A stretch of DNA of 40,463 bases from Candidatus Nitrosopumilus sp. (GTDB lineage Archaea > Thermoproteota > Nitrososphaeria > Nitrososphaerales > Nitrosopumilaceae): contig JAOTZM010000003.1 of the NCBI GenBank assembly GCA_029861345.1, positions 1-40,463 on the forward strand. Reading direction: 5' to 3'. Position numbers and translations under genes: made by a program. This document shows positions 7,879 through 17,379 of this stretch, piece by piece (position 1 is the stretch's first letter; every line of letters starts with the position of its first letter). The notes below the pieces were generated by a model. That model saw only the letters and a list, made by a program, of their open reading frames with translations. It had not been told where the DNA came from and ran no database searches.

Positions 7879-9027
7879 TTGGAATTTTCTGATGAATCGT
7901 TTGAAGAAATCATTGAAGGTAATACAAGATTATTAGTTCCAAAAAAATCAATAACAGAAAAAGTTCCACCAAAGAAACCAGCATTTTTCAATCCAAAGGC
8001 AAAATTGAATAGGGATTTTTCAGTAATTACATACGCAGTGATTCTAAAAAATTTTAAAGGCCCAAAAATTTTCTTGGAAGGATTGTCAGGAATTGGAGCA
8101 AGGGGATTACGAGTTGCAAACGAGTTAAAAGTGGAAAGTATGATAATCAATGACTTGAATCCAACAGCCCTAAAAATGGCAGAATATTCAGCCAATCTAA
8201 ATAATCTAAATAATATTGAATTTTCTGAAAAAGAAGTTTGTAGATTTTTGAGTAATTATTCTAAAAAAGGAAAAAGAGGATCAATTGTCGATATAGATCC
8301 ATTTGGCTCGTCTGCAGCATTTTTTGATTGTGGTATTAGAGCAACCATGCATGGTGGGATTTTATCCACAGCCTGCACAGATCTTCAGGTCCTAAATGGG
8401 CTCTTTCAAGGAGCATGTAAGAGAAAATATGGTGGAATTTCAGTAAGAGCTGAATATGGAAATGAAATTGCAATTAGATTGATTCTTGGTTGTCTTAGAA
8501 CAGTGGCTGCAAGACTGGGGGTCAAAATAATTCCTTTGTTTGTGGAAAGTGATATGCACTACTATAGAACATACGTTAAAATTTTAAACAGACCAGACCA
8601 ACATGACAACATAGGATATATTTTACACTGTAAAAATTGTGGACATAGAAAAATTACATTAAATCAAGAATATGATTGTGAACTATGTAAATTAAAAATT
8701 AGTGTTGCAGGACCTTTATGGATTGGAAAAATTTTTGATAAAGAATTTATTCAAAACATGTTATTAGAAGTTCCAAATTTCAAAGTAAATAAAATTTGTG
8801 AAAAAATCCTTCAAAAATGCCTTGCAGAATCTGAAATGCCAGGAACATATTTTACACTAGATGAGATTGCATCAAAAATGAAATCATCTCCTCCCAAATT
8901 AGAAAATGCAATATCAAATTTACAAAAAAATAATTTTGTAGCTAGTGTTACGTCATTTAGTTCAACAGGATTTAGGACAGACGCAAAAATAAATGAAATA
9001 ATCAAATTATTTCAGATTAACCAATAA
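7879..9027 (+). CDS. trm1: tRNA (guanine(26)-N2)-dimethyltransferase Trm1
   Basis: Trm1 methylates G26 of tRNAs using SAM. The N-terminal region has the PAFFNPKAKLNRDFSV signature; motif I is FLEGLSGIGARGLR (about 65-78); the catalytic-site motif DIDPFGSS is at 138-145. A zinc-ribbon-like set C251, C254, C267 and C270 lies in the C-terminal domain. The start is a TTG at 7879, because no ATG lies upstream in frame. The length of 382 aa is typical. The 3' end overlaps the convergent ftsJ-type gene by 11 bp. Confidence 0.95.
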   Translation: MEFSDESFEEIIEGNTRLLVPKKSITEKVPPKKPAFFNPKAKLNRDFSVITYAVILKNFKGPKIFLEGLSGIGARGLRVANELKVESMIINDLNPTALKMAEYSANLNNLNNIEFSEKEVCRFLSNYSKKGKRGSIVDIDPFGSSAAFFDCGIRATMHGGILSTACTDLQVLNGLFQGACKRKYGGISVRAEYGNEIAIRLILGCLRTVAARLGVKIIPLFVESDMHYYRTYVKILNRPDQHDNIGYILHCKNCGHRKITLNQEYDCELCKLKISVAGPLWIGKIFDKEFIQNMLLEVPNFKVNKICEKILQKCLAESEMPGTYFTLDEIASKMKSSPPKLENAISNLQKNNFVASVTSFSSTGFRTDAKINEIIKLFQINQ

Positions 9028-9610
9028 AACCAAGACAAACATAGTATAATTCACTACTTTGTTTTCTACTGGCTTTAGGTTTTGTAAGATTTATTCTAGC
9101 AAATTTTTTCTTTAAATAATCTTTGAATTCCATAGAGTATTCACCATCAAAAACTTTGAAAACGGCATTTCCTTTGTGTGCTAAAACCTTATCCATAATT
9201 TTGGCACAATCATAATTAAGAGAAATTTGCTTAGCATGATCAACTGACCAATTTCCGCTTACCTTTGGAGAAAGATCACAAATCACAGCATTAACTTTAC
9301 GCTCAAAATATGACATAATCTCATCAATTACATGTTCATCTTCAATATTTTCCATAATAATATGAGCACCAGGAATCTCTTCAACATATGACAAATCAAT
9401 GCCCATTACTTTACCTTGGTTTCCTGCCAATTTTACAGCCATCTGAGTCCAGCCACCAGGGGCACAACCAAGATCCAGAACATAAAATCCTGGACCAATT
9501 AGACGATAAGATTGATTCAATTCTTTGAGTTTGTATGCAGCTCTACTTCGAAAACCTTGTTCATGTGCTAACTTTCGATAGTGATCTTTACGAGCATCTA
9601 AAAGTTTCAT
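9017..9610 (-). CDS. rlmE: FtsJ/RrmJ-type 23S rRNA 2'-O-methyltransferase
   Basis: This is a SAM-dependent methyltransferase of the RrmJ family, which methylates a uridine ribose in the 23S rRNA A-loop in bacteria. Motif I is VLDLGCAPGGWTQ (44-56), and the K-D-K-E tetrad is K27 (AAYK), D112 (CDLSPK), K152 (FKVFDGE) and E187 (SSELYY). The length of 197 aa matches. It starts inside the TFE-beta stop codon (ATGA overlap), so the two genes form an operon that ties an rRNA modifier to a transcription factor. Confidence 0.95.
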   Translation of the reverse strand: MKLLDARKDHYRKLAHEQGFRSRAAYKLKELNQSYRLIGPGFYVLDLGCAPGGWTQMAVKLAGNQGKVMGIDLSYVEEIPGAHIIMENIEDEHVIDEIMSYFERKVNAVICDLSPKVSGNWSVDHAKQISLNYDCAKIMDKVLAHKGNAVFKVFDGEYSMEFKDYLKKKFARINLTKPKASRKQSSELYYVCLGFIG

Positions 9611-10425
9611 TTGGACTTCGCAGGTTTCTTTATTTCATCTATCACCCAGTCTTCAATGAATTGACAGTTTCTAGGGCTAATTTCACCATCAAGTGAACAT
9701 TTCTGTTCCACCGGACAAACCAAACAAGGAGCATTTTCAATTGATTGAGTGCTAATGGGAGTTTTCTTTAAAATTAATTTATACGTCCAACGGCCCTTCT
9801 CAAGAATTTTTTCTCTAGTAATGGTTCCCATTCTTTCCAGTTTTAATGCTAGACGAGAACCATCACGACTTGTAAGTTTAAGTTTTTTCCATAATTCACT
9901 TTGAAACATTCCATCTGATTCACGCTCTGCCAGGATATCATAAACTTTGTTTGTGAGTCTTTCCATGTCAACCTTCTCAATTTGGAAATTTTCAATTTCT
10001 TCAACAGAAAGTTGTTCTTCTAATTCTTCTTCTAACGTTTTTTCAGCTTCTTTTTTAGCTTCTTCCAATTCTTTTTTAGTTAATTTTTTTTCCTTTGCTG
10101 GTTTATCTTCTGTTTTCTTTGTTGTTTTCTTTGTTGTTTTCTTTGCTGGTTTATCTTCTGTTTTCTTTGTTGTTTTCTTTGCTGGTTTATCTTCTGTTTT
10201 CTTTGTTATTTTCTTTGCTGGTTTATCTTCTGTTTTCTTTGTTATTTTCTTTGCTGGTTTATCTTCTGTTTTCTTTGTTGTTTTCTTTGCTGGTTTATCT
10301 TCTGTTTTCTTTGTTGTTTTCTTTATAGAGACTGAATCTAAAATTTTGTTCTTCTTTTTTAATTCATCTAGTTCTGCCTTAATTTTTTCTGCTTCATCAA
10401 TTAGAGTATCTTTTTTCTTTGTCAT
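9607..10425 (-). CDS. TFE-beta / RPC34(RPC39)-like transcription factor with Lys-rich repeat N-terminus
   Basis: The C-terminal half has a winged-helix domain (about 151-222: VYDILAERESDGMFQSELWKK...SRLALKLERMGTITRE). A four-cysteine segment follows: C234, C237, C243 and C254 in CLVCPVEQKC...GEISPRNC. This closely matches the end of eukaryotic Pol III subunit RPC39/RPC34 (CPV-x4-C-x3-GEISP-x2-C), which holds a [4Fe-4S] cluster. The archaeal orthologue is TFE-beta, which pairs with TFE-alpha to help open promoters. The N-terminal 135 residues are unusual: a Lys/Thr/Glu region with six 12-residue units based on KKTEDKPAKKTT, then a charged helix. It overlaps the rRNA methyltransferase gene downstream by 4 bp. 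The function is assigned by family resemblance. Confidence 0.85.
   Translation of the reverse strand: MTKKKDTLIDEAEKIKAELDELKKKNKILDSVSIKKTTKKTEDKPAKKTTKKTEDKPAKKITKKTEDKPAKKITKKTEDKPAKKTTKKTEDKPAKKTTKKTTKKTEDKPAKEKKLTKKELEEAKKEAEKTLEEELEEQLSVEEIENFQIEKVDMERLTNKVYDILAERESDGMFQSELWKKLKLTSRDGSRLALKLERMGTITREKILEKGRWTYKLILKKTPISTQSIENAPCLVCPVEQKCSLDGEISPRNCQFIEDWVIDEIKKPAKSK
10094..10321 (-). repeat. 36-bp tandem repeats inside the TFE-beta-like gene
   Basis: Six 36-bp units, each containing GCTGGTTTATCTTCTG on the plus strand, occupy this stretch. A 12-bp part-unit is inserted after the first (10130-10141), and Val/Ile-type single-base variants occur in the third and fourth. All changes keep the frame. 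Confidence 0.9.
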
Positions 10426-10480
10426 AAAATCATCTCATTTTTTATTTTCATTTTCTTGTTTATCATACACAAATCAATTC

Positions 10481-10945
10481 CTATGTAACAGTAAATGCCC
10501 CTCTTGTTGAAATATTCTTTAATTCTTTTGAAACCATCTCCACAACCACCTCATAAGAGCCTGGAGTCTCAATAACTTTAGAAAATTCATCGCCTATAGG
10601 AAGGATTTTGTTTCCATTCTCAAAGCATTGCTCAAAGAATCCACCTTGAGTAATTACATCATTTTTTGCTGAGGAATAAATTGTAACATAAAGATCTCCA
10701 CAATTAAAGGACAAATTATCAATTTTGACCTGGATTTCTATAGGTTCTGAGATGGAATATTGTTTGGATATACCAATGATCTCAATTTGCTCATTATTAG
10801 AGGAAAATCCTTCAGAGTAAGACATTGGCCACATATTCAATTCTCTATCTGGTTTTTGTAAGATATCAGTCATTACTGCAGTACCAAAAGCTAATGAAAA
10901 AATTACCGGTAACACAAATACAATAAAAATTCGTTTAGTTGCCAT
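10481..10945 (-). CDS. membrane-anchored or secreted protein of unknown function
   Basis: I do not recognise this 154-aa protein. It begins with a basic residue cluster and a hydrophobic segment (about 5-26, IFIVFVLPVIFSLAF) that could be a signal peptide or anchor. The rest alternates hydrophobic and polar residues like a single beta-sandwich domain (IEIQVKIDNLSF, DLYVTIYSSA, SYEVVVEMVS), with two cysteines (in FNCGD and EQCFE) that could form a disulfide outside the cell. It is upstream of the TFE-beta gene on the same strand with a 55-bp gap. A TATA-like box lies about 30 bp before its ATG. Confidence 0.75.
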   Translation of the reverse strand: MATKRIFIVFVLPVIFSLAFGTAVMTDILQKPDRELNMWPMSYSEGFSSNNEQIEIIGISKQYSISEPIEIQVKIDNLSFNCGDLYVTIYSSAKNDVITQGGFFEQCFENGNKILPIGDEFSKVIETPGSYEVVVEMVSKELKNISTRGAFTVT

Positions 10946-10969
10946 TTTGTTTTAAGATTTGTGGTTCCC

Positions 10970-10982
10970 TTATATTTATTTA
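10970..10982 (-). promoter_or_regulatory. TATA-like box of the 154-aa secreted protein gene
   Basis: The minus strand reads TAAATAAATATAA, about 30 bp before the ATG at 10945. Confidence 0.45.
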
Positions 10983-11049
10983 GCAAATTTTGAAAACTTC
11001 GGATCAATTTGACGAATGAGTTAAATCGTAGCCGACTAAGTATCGCTAG

Positions 11050-13143
11050 ATGCGACTTAGAAAATTTAGAGTTAGAGCATACCGTTGCATTCATGATTCT
11101 GGAGAAATTACAGTTGGGGATTTAGCAGCATTTGTTGGAAGAAATGAAAGTGGAAAAACCACAATTCTTCAAGCATTGACCTTATTGAATAGAGATGAAC
11201 AAATTTCAGAATTAGATCTTTGTGACGAAATGGATGAAGAACTCAAAGAGGAGATGAGATTGGCAGAAGGAGACTTTGACTTAAACCAACATGAAATTGA
11301 ACTAATAAAAGAAAAATTTCCTAATCTGCCAGAAATGAAAAAAATTAAATTATTTAAAACAAATCAAAATCCAAAAGTTCAATATGAGTTTGAAGATATT
11401 GAACTTAGTGAAGATGAAAATAAAGGACTTAATTCATGGGAAAATTTCTCAAATCAAATTCTTGGATTTTTAGATACTATTCCAAACCACCTTAGAATAC
11501 AGATTGACACCAATTTCTTTGAGGGGAAAGGTCCAAAGAATCAAGAAACATTTGATAGTGGAATGGCAGAATTTAGTAATCAATTTCACGTCATTGCTAT
11601 TCAAGAACCCAAAGTCATTGAAGAATGGGAAAAAATCTATGAAAGTCCAGAAAACCAATTTTCGAATCTTCTGAGCGGTGAAAGTGAAAAAACAGCCTTG
11701 CAGAATTTTATTTCATCTGAATTACATCCCAGATTTGTTTACTTTTCAGATTATAAAAAAATCTATGGCAATATCAATCTCAACGAGTATCTAAGAGAAG
11801 AGAAAGGAGAAAGGACAAATTCAATTGAATATATTGAAGAATTTGACAAGGCAGAGACAGTAAGAAATCTCTTTTATCTAGCTGAACTAGATATGAAAGA
11901 ATTAGATAAAGTAAAAGAGAGCCCCTCAAAATGTATCAAACTTCTTAATGCGGCGAGTAATAGATTGACAAGTAAATTGAATCCAGCTTGGAAGGGGGAT
12001 CCTATCCATGTGGACCTAAGATACAATCCAGGAAATATTATGAGTGTGGTAATTTCAGATGTTCACAAAGATGGAACGATTACAAACACAGGGTTGTTAA
12101 ACAGAAGAGCAGAGGGATTTAAGTGGACATTTTCTTTTATTGTAAACTTTGCAGCTGAAACACAAAGAGCCGAATTAAAAGAAGCAATATTACTTTTAGA
12201 CGAGCCTGCAAGAAATCTTCATCCAACACAGCAGATGGGAATTTCAGATTTATTGAAAAATTTAGCCGGATCTAACCAAGTTTTGTATGCCACACATTCA
12301 CCATTTATGATCTTTGATTATACTCCAGGCAATTTACTTGTTGTAGAGTTAGACAAAAGAAAACACCTTAGTAGGATCTTTTATGATTATTGGAATGCCG
12401 ATGATAAGACATTAACACCTATTTTATACGGATTATCTAGGGGTCAAGTTGAATCTATTGTAGACAGAGAAATTGGGACAAACTCCAGACCAGTGATCAT
12501 CGTAGAAACGATGTCTGATGCAATGTATCTAAATGCTTTTGATAAGTTTTTACAGGATCCAAATATCTCAATGAACCCACTCAATGTTATTGCAGCCTAT
12601 AACAAAAATTCAGTTTTACCTTTGGCGATATTTTACAGAAATCACGGTTACAAAACATTTGTTCTATTAGATAATACCGAAGAATCCAAGCAAATTTCTT
12701 CCCAATTAGTCTCAAATGAATTCTCATCAATTCAGACCATCTTCTTTGAGAGGGAAGGAAAGAAGCTAGAATCAATTGAAGATTATATTGTACTTGAGGA
12801 TTATCTGCATGCAGTAAATCAGACTTATGAAATAAAGTTAAGACATGAGGGATATTCAAATCTCACGCCACAGGATTTGACTTCCAAAGACAGTAACGGA
12901 ATCCTAGAAAAATTGAGAAAGATATGGGAAGAACATAGAGAAGACGATTGGGGAAAGTTTGACAATGAAGAGATTACCAGATACATTTGTGAAAAAATCA
13001 CACTAGAAGAGGCTAGGTTCCTTTCAGACAAAACAAAGGACCAATTCAGATCATTGTATAGACTAATCGCTGAAAGAATCAGACAGTATCAAAATGTAGT
13101 AACAAAACCGGACTTGGACAAGTTTCAAAAGGCCAAGGCTTAA
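11050..13143 (+). CDS. OLD-family-like ATPase with C-terminal TOPRIM-like region
   Basis: The 697-aa protein has an SMC/ABC-type ATPase head. Walker A GRNESGKT is at 30-37, a signature-like segment NRRAEGFKW at about 351-359, Walker B LLLDEP at 381-386, and a switch histidine in YATHSP near 413-418. A charged middle region lies between. After the ATPase, VIIVETMSDAMYL (about 482-494) and FVLLDN (about 537-542) match the layout of the TOPRIM nuclease domain of OLD-family proteins, where the usual motif is V-E-G-x-x-D; here Gly is replaced by Thr. Family members act in phage defence or DNA processing. No partner gene is adjacent, so the role is open. Confidence 0.85.
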   Translation: MRLRKFRVRAYRCIHDSGEITVGDLAAFVGRNESGKTTILQALTLLNRDEQISELDLCDEMDEELKEEMRLAEGDFDLNQHEIELIKEKFPNLPEMKKIKLFKTNQNPKVQYEFEDIELSEDENKGLNSWENFSNQILGFLDTIPNHLRIQIDTNFFEGKGPKNQETFDSGMAEFSNQFHVIAIQEPKVIEEWEKIYESPENQFSNLLSGESEKTALQNFISSELHPRFVYFSDYKKIYGNINLNEYLREEKGERTNSIEYIEEFDKAETVRNLFYLAELDMKELDKVKESPSKCIKLLNAASNRLTSKLNPAWKGDPIHVDLRYNPGNIMSVVISDVHKDGTITNTGLLNRRAEGFKWTFSFIVNFAAETQRAELKEAILLLDEPARNLHPTQQMGISDLLKNLAGSNQVLYATHSPFMIFDYTPGNLLVVELDKRKHLSRIFYDYWNADDKTLTPILYGLSRGQVESIVDREIGTNSRPVIIVETMSDAMYLNAFDKFLQDPNISMNPLNVIAAYNKNSVLPLAIFYRNHGYKTFVLLDNTEESKQISSQLVSNEFSSIQTIFFEREGKKLESIEDYIVLEDYLHAVNQTYEIKLRHEGYSNLTPQDLTSKDSNGILEKLRKIWEEHREDDWGKFDNEEITRYICEKITLEEARFLSDKTKDQFRSLYRLIAERIRQYQNVVTKPDLDKFQKAKA

Positions 13144-13216
13144 GAAGTTTTCTCATGAAAAATACTAAAATAAAAAATAGAAAAATAGGAAAAAGTCTTT
13201 AAGGTTTAAGTGAGAG

Positions 13217-15367
13217 ATGAGCAATCTGAATTACATGAATGGATCCTTGTCGAGAGGAATTTTTCTTTCAATTGCACTATTACTGTCATTAGTACTAATT
13301 GAATTTCCATCAAATGCATATGCAGAAGAGATCAACGTCAAAAGTTTTGCGTTAGAAGAAACAACAATTATTGAATTGACAAATGATTCAAATGAAGAGA
13401 TCAATACTTTTAGAATTTGGGTTGGAAGTGATTTTAGTTTTAAATCTTTTAAAACAGAAAAAGGATGGATTGGAGAGAAAACACCACAAGGAGTCATAAT
13501 TTTTACATCATCCGAAACGATCAAATCAGGCGAGTCCGTAAAATTTGGCGTTAAAACCGATAAAGCAAATGCTGGAATCAATTGGAAGGCATTAGACAAA
13601 GGAGATAAACAAATGGCTATCGGAAAAGTGTTACCTGAAGAATTACCTAATACTGTTCAAAATAGGGATTCAAGCACATCTATGAATTCGAGCATATCTG
13701 CAGAATCAACCTTCAGAATAATACCAGAAAAACCAAACGCTGATTCATCAATTAGAGTCACAGGAGATAATTTTGGAGCATCACAAGAATTCGATTTTTA
13801 TATTAATTCAGAAAAAATTGGAAGTTTTGAAACTGATAATGACGGTCACTTTATGACTACGATGAAAATTCCTGAGGATCAAAAGGCTGATAGAGTAGAT
13901 TTCAAAGTAAAAGATAAAGATGGAGAAGTAAAAAAGATCAGTCTCAGAGTAGGAGAGACTGAAAACAGAATTCCGGTATCACAAAATATTGAACTAACTA
14001 TTAAAGGAATTCCAAGTGTAATGCATAGAGGAGATCTTTTAGAGATTTTTGGAACTGCAGATCCGGGTAGCGCAGTAACGGCAGAAGTTACCAATCCAGA
14101 GGGAGAAATTATCAATTCAAGAACAGCTGAAGTAGATAGTAAAGGAAACTGGGAACTAGAAGAGCCAATATTAGTACCACTAGACACATCATTTGGAAAC
14201 TATAGTGCAACTATTACAGATGGAAGGCAAAGTGAAGTTAAACAATGGAGTATTGAATCTGATAAAACAATAGTCATAGCTCCAAGTAATTTGAAATATG
14301 AACCAGGTGAAACTATGAAATTTGAGGGAACAGCCTTACCAAACAAACCTATTGAAATGATAATAGAAGATCCACTTGGAAAAGAGATTATTTCAGACAT
14401 TATTCAAGTTGATGATTCTGGAGTGATAGAGTTTGAATTTCCAACTACTCAAAATACAGCAAAAGGAACATACACATTAATTGCAACACAGGGAAATGAT
14501 AAAGAGTTTATTTTTGCAGGAATTGGACAATTACCCACAATTCCAGTTAACTTAGAATTTGACAAGTTGAATTACAAAGCAAGTGAAACAGCCATAATTT
14601 CATTTACAGGAAAAGCATCAGATATCATAAGTTTGTTAATTATTGATCCTTCTGATAAACCAAAAGAAGATGCAATATCCATAACATTACAGGAAGATGC
14701 CAGAGCAACACATTCTCTTGATCTAAAGGGATATTCATCAGGGATATATACAGCAGTAATTAGTAAAGGAAGTGCTCAAAGTTCGGAGATCTTCACAGTG
14801 GGTCTACAGACAGGCTCAGGGGAAATTCACATCAATACTACAAAAGAAAAGTATCAATCCGGAGATTCTATTTTAATTTTAGGTGATACTGGGTCTAATG
14901 TACTTTTAACCATAACTATGACAGATTCGAACGGAAATGAAATCAAAACTAAAGAAACATTTTCAGATAAAAATGGAAAAATTTCAGAGAGTTCATTTAG
15001 AATTCCTTCAGATGCCAACCCAGGAAAATGGATAATTAATGCAAAAAGTGGTTCAAACTTTGACAATATTGAATTTGATGTACTTGCAATAGTGCAGGAA
15101 GGAATGATAGTATCAACTTCAGAAAGTCCAAAATTAGATGGAATTAATGATTTTATTAATATACATGTTTTTGGAGCAAAACATACGGTAATTATTGAGA
15201 TAATATCAGAAGATAAAGAACTAATTGAAGAATTAGAATTCCCAGCAACAAGTGCAGGAGAGATTAACCAACCATGGAAGATTCCAAAAGACTTGGAACC
15301 TGGAACTTATACAATTAAGGTTGCCGATGCATATAATTCTGCTGAAACAATATTTGAGCTTCAATAG
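13217..15367 (+). CDS. secreted surface protein with tandem Ig-like/MG2-like domains
   Basis: The 716-aa protein has a clear signal peptide (hydrophobic residues about 14-30, likely cleavage after NAYA at residue 36). After an N-terminal beta domain it carries several repeated modules of about 90 residues. Each opens with a phrase like K-x-x-Y-x-x-G-D/E-x-x-x-I-x-G (YEPGETMKFEGTA, YKASETAIISFTGKA, YQSGDSILILGD) and ends with a G-x-Y-T strand (KGTYTLIAT, SGIYTAVIS, PGTYTIKVA). This is the pattern of macroglobulin/Ig-like stalks in archaeal surface proteins. I see no C-terminal membrane anchor or sorting motif. Attachment is unclear; it may bind the S-layer or be released. Met7 is an alternative start. 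Confidence 0.8.
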   Translation: MSNLNYMNGSLSRGIFLSIALLLSLVLIEFPSNAYAEEINVKSFALEETTIIELTNDSNEEINTFRIWVGSDFSFKSFKTEKGWIGEKTPQGVIIFTSSETIKSGESVKFGVKTDKANAGINWKALDKGDKQMAIGKVLPEELPNTVQNRDSSTSMNSSISAESTFRIIPEKPNADSSIRVTGDNFGASQEFDFYINSEKIGSFETDNDGHFMTTMKIPEDQKADRVDFKVKDKDGEVKKISLRVGETENRIPVSQNIELTIKGIPSVMHRGDLLEIFGTADPGSAVTAEVTNPEGEIINSRTAEVDSKGNWELEEPILVPLDTSFGNYSATITDGRQSEVKQWSIESDKTIVIAPSNLKYEPGETMKFEGTALPNKPIEMIIEDPLGKEIISDIIQVDDSGVIEFEFPTTQNTAKGTYTLIATQGNDKEFIFAGIGQLPTIPVNLEFDKLNYKASETAIISFTGKASDIISLLIIDPSDKPKEDAISITLQEDARATHSLDLKGYSSGIYTAVISKGSAQSSEIFTVGLQTGSGEIHINTTKEKYQSGDSILILGDTGSNVLLTITMTDSNGNEIKTKETFSDKNGKISESSFRIPSDANPGKWIINAKSGSNFDNIEFDVLAIVQEGMIVSTSESPKLDGINDFINIHVFGAKHTVIIEIISEDKELIEELEFPATSAGEINQPWKIPKDLEPGTYTIKVADAYNSAETIFELQ

Positions 15368-15406
15368 TATCAAACAATTTTATTTCACTAAATAATTAAG
15401 TTCATC

Positions 15407-15919
15407 ATGAATCTAAAAGACAAGATAGCAGAATATCCAAATTTTCCCAAAAAAGGTATTTTATTTAGAGATTTTAGTCCAATTTTGAAGGATCCATCAG
15501 CATTATCTTTTGTAGCAGATGAATTTTCAAAATATTTTCATCCAAAAAATATAGATTTGTTTGCAGGAGTTGAATCAAGAGGATTTATTCTTGCTAGTGT
15601 CTTAGCATCAAGATACAGCAAGGGAATGATAATGATTAGAAAAGCTGGAAAATTACCTGGAAAAACTACAAAATTCTCATACACAATTGAATATGGTAAA
15701 GACACAATAGAAATTCAAAAAGACATTATCAAAGAGAAACAAAGAATTCTCATTTGTGATGATTTACTTGCCACCGGAGGAACAGCAAAAGCCTCTGCAA
15801 AATTAATTGAAAAAGTAGGTGGAATAATTTCAGGTTTCGCATTCCTTATAGAATTAACAGAACTAAATGGAATAAAAGGAATAAGCAAGTATGATTGTAA
15901 ATCACTGGTGAAATATTGA
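15407..15919 (+). CDS. apt: adenine phosphoribosyltransferase
   Basis: APT makes AMP from adenine and PRPP. The PRPP motif [14 protein letters not shown] is at 114-127, and the family segments [13 protein letters not shown] and [10 protein letters not shown] are present. The length of 170 aa is normal. The next gene is an MTA phosphorylase whose product adenine is the substrate of this enzyme; the two genes overlap by one base (TGATG), which strongly suggests a salvage operon. Confidence 0.96.
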   Translation: MNLKDKIAEYPNFPKKGILFRDFSPILKDPSALSFVADEFSKYFHPKNIDLFAGVESRGFILASVLASRYSKGMIMIRKAGKLPGKTTKFSYTIEYGKDTIEIQKDIIKEKQRILICDDLLATGGTAKASAKLIEKVGGIISGFAFLIELTELNGIKGISKYDCKSLVKY

Positions 15920-16710
15920 TGGAAAAAGATGTAGAAGTTGGGATTTTTGGAGGAACAGGAATTTATGATTCAGGTTTAGTTCAAAACGCTCAAGAAATTG
16001 AAATTGATACGCCTTATGGTAAAACTTCAGACACAATAACAGTTGGAATATTTAAAGGAAGAAAAATTGCATTTCTTCCTAGACATGGAAAAAAACATAC
16101 CATTCCTCCACATATGATAAATTTCAAAGCAAACATTTGGGCATTTAAAGAATTAGGAGTCACAAGAATAATAGCACCTTCTGCCGTTGGAAGTCTAAAA
16201 GAAGAATTAGAGCCAGGACACTTTGTATTGCCCTCACAATTTTTAGATTTTACAAAATCAAGAAATGGATCATTTTCAGAAGAAGGACGAGTTGTTCATA
16301 TTTCAGTAGCTGATCCTTTTTGTCCAGAATTACAATCATCAATTCTTCAAATAACAAACGATCAAGATTTGAAAATTCATAAAGATTGTACCTATGTCTG
16401 CATTGAAGGTCCACGATTTTCAACTAAAGCAGAATCAAAATTCTACAGATCAACGGGTGCAGACATTATTGGTATGACGCTTGTTCCAGAATGTCAACTA
16501 GCTAGAGAAGCACAGATGTGCTATGCATCAATCTCAACAGTTACGGATTATGATGTTTGGGCTGAAAAACCTGTCACGGCTAAAGAAGTTTTAGAGACGC
16601 TTTCAAAAAATGTAGAGAAGACAAAAATAGTATTGACTGAATTGATTGATAAAATTCCCAATACTAGAAGGTGTAGTTGTGCAAAAGCATTAGAAGAAGC
16701 AGAGTTTTAG
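15919..16710 (+). CDS. mtnP: S-methyl-5'-thioadenosine phosphorylase
   Basis: This purine nucleoside phosphorylase-family enzyme splits methylthioadenosine, a by-product of polyamine and SAM chemistry, to adenine and methylthioribose-1-phosphate. Signatures include [50 protein letters not shown], and [14 protein letters not shown]. The cysteine pair near the C-terminus (RRCSC) resembles the CXC disulfide described for archaeal MTA phosphorylases. I place the start at the ATG at 15919, next to the apt stop, rather than the TTG three bases earlier. The product is 263 aa. Confidence 0.95.
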   Translation: MEKDVEVGIFGGTGIYDSGLVQNAQEIEIDTPYGKTSDTITVGIFKGRKIAFLPRHGKKHTIPPHMINFKANIWAFKELGVTRIIAPSAVGSLKEELEPGHFVLPSQFLDFTKSRNGSFSEEGRVVHISVADPFCPELQSSILQITNDQDLKIHKDCTYVCIEGPRFSTKAESKFYRSTGADIIGMTLVPECQLAREAQMCYASISTVTDYDVWAEKPVTAKEVLETLSKNVEKTKIVLTELIDKIPNTRRCSCAKALEEAEF

Positions 16711-16900
16711 ATAAACTTTACAGTGATTTTATCTAACTTTTCTCATTATGTATTATTTTTCTTTTAGATGTGGTTTTATTTTAAATTTGATTATATCCAT
16801 TATTACTTTGATTCGTCTTTCCAATAATATTCAAAAATGCTATTTCCAGTACTGATATTCTCCATTTAACTAAAATACAAAATTGAAAAATAAAACAATA
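16711..16900. other. 190-bp non-coding gap before the CBS gene
   Basis: The region is AT-rich with no convincing ORF. A T-rich run (16747-16765, with TATTTTTCTTTTAG) lies about 40-55 bp after the mtnP stop and is a plausible archaeal terminator. The rest presumably holds the CBS gene promoter, but no single TATA box stands out. Confidence 0.4.
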
Positions 16901-17365
16901 ATGGTAATAGAAGAAAGTGCTAATCTTCCAGCAAAGGAAATAATGAATCCAAATGTAGTATCAGTAGGACCTAATGAAACATTGAGAGAGATTTCTGAAT
17001 TGATGAATAAACAGAAGATTGGTTCAGTTGTTGTAATAGATAATGACAAAGCAGTAGGGATTATTACTGAAAGGGATTTTGCAACCAAAATTATGATAAA
17101 ACCCTATTTCCCAGACACCAAGGTCTCAGATGTAATGTCATCTCCGGTAATCTATGTTTCTCCAAATCAGTCTGTATCTGATATCATTGACATTATGGCC
17201 AATAGAGAAATACGTAAAGTTCCTGTTATTGATAATGGAAAGATCGTAGGCATAGTAAGCGGAACAGAATTTCTACGTCTTTTTGTTCAAACCACTGATG
17301 CCGACATAAAAAAGATCTACCAACAATATGTAAAAAGAATATTTTCAAATTGGTTTGAGGATTAA
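16901..17365 (+). CDS. CBS-domain pair protein
   Basis: Two CBS motifs form a Bateman module: first about residues 9-63 (MNPNVVSVGPNETLREISELM...VGIITERDFA), second about 77-132 (MSSPVIYVSPNQSVSDIIDIM...IVGIVSGTEFL). Stand-alone CBS pairs usually sense adenine nucleotides or SAM and regulate a partner; adjacency to adenine/MTA salvage genes is suggestive but not proof. I chose the ATG at 16901 (154 aa) over a TTG six codons upstream. It is the last conserved gene before the recombinase and sits 18 bp from the proposed left attachment site. Confidence 0.9.
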   Translation: MVIEESANLPAKEIMNPNVVSVGPNETLREISELMNKQKIGSVVVIDNDKAVGIITERDFATKIMIKPYFPDTKVSDVMSSPVIYVSPNQSVSDIIDIMANREIRKVPVIDNGKIVGIVSGTEFLRLFVQTTDADIKKIYQQYVKRIFSNWFED

Positions 17366-17379
17366 CTGAGTCAATCTAA

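Noticed and set aside
10094-10321. Regularly spaced 36-bp repeats that could suggest a CRISPR array
   Set aside because: The units are contiguous without spacers and lie inside a coding frame as multiples of 12 codons.
9947-10510. Plus-strand Phe/Val/Ser-rich frames opposite the TFE-beta repeat
   Set aside because: They are antisense readings of the Lys-rich repeat with no start signals or homology pattern.
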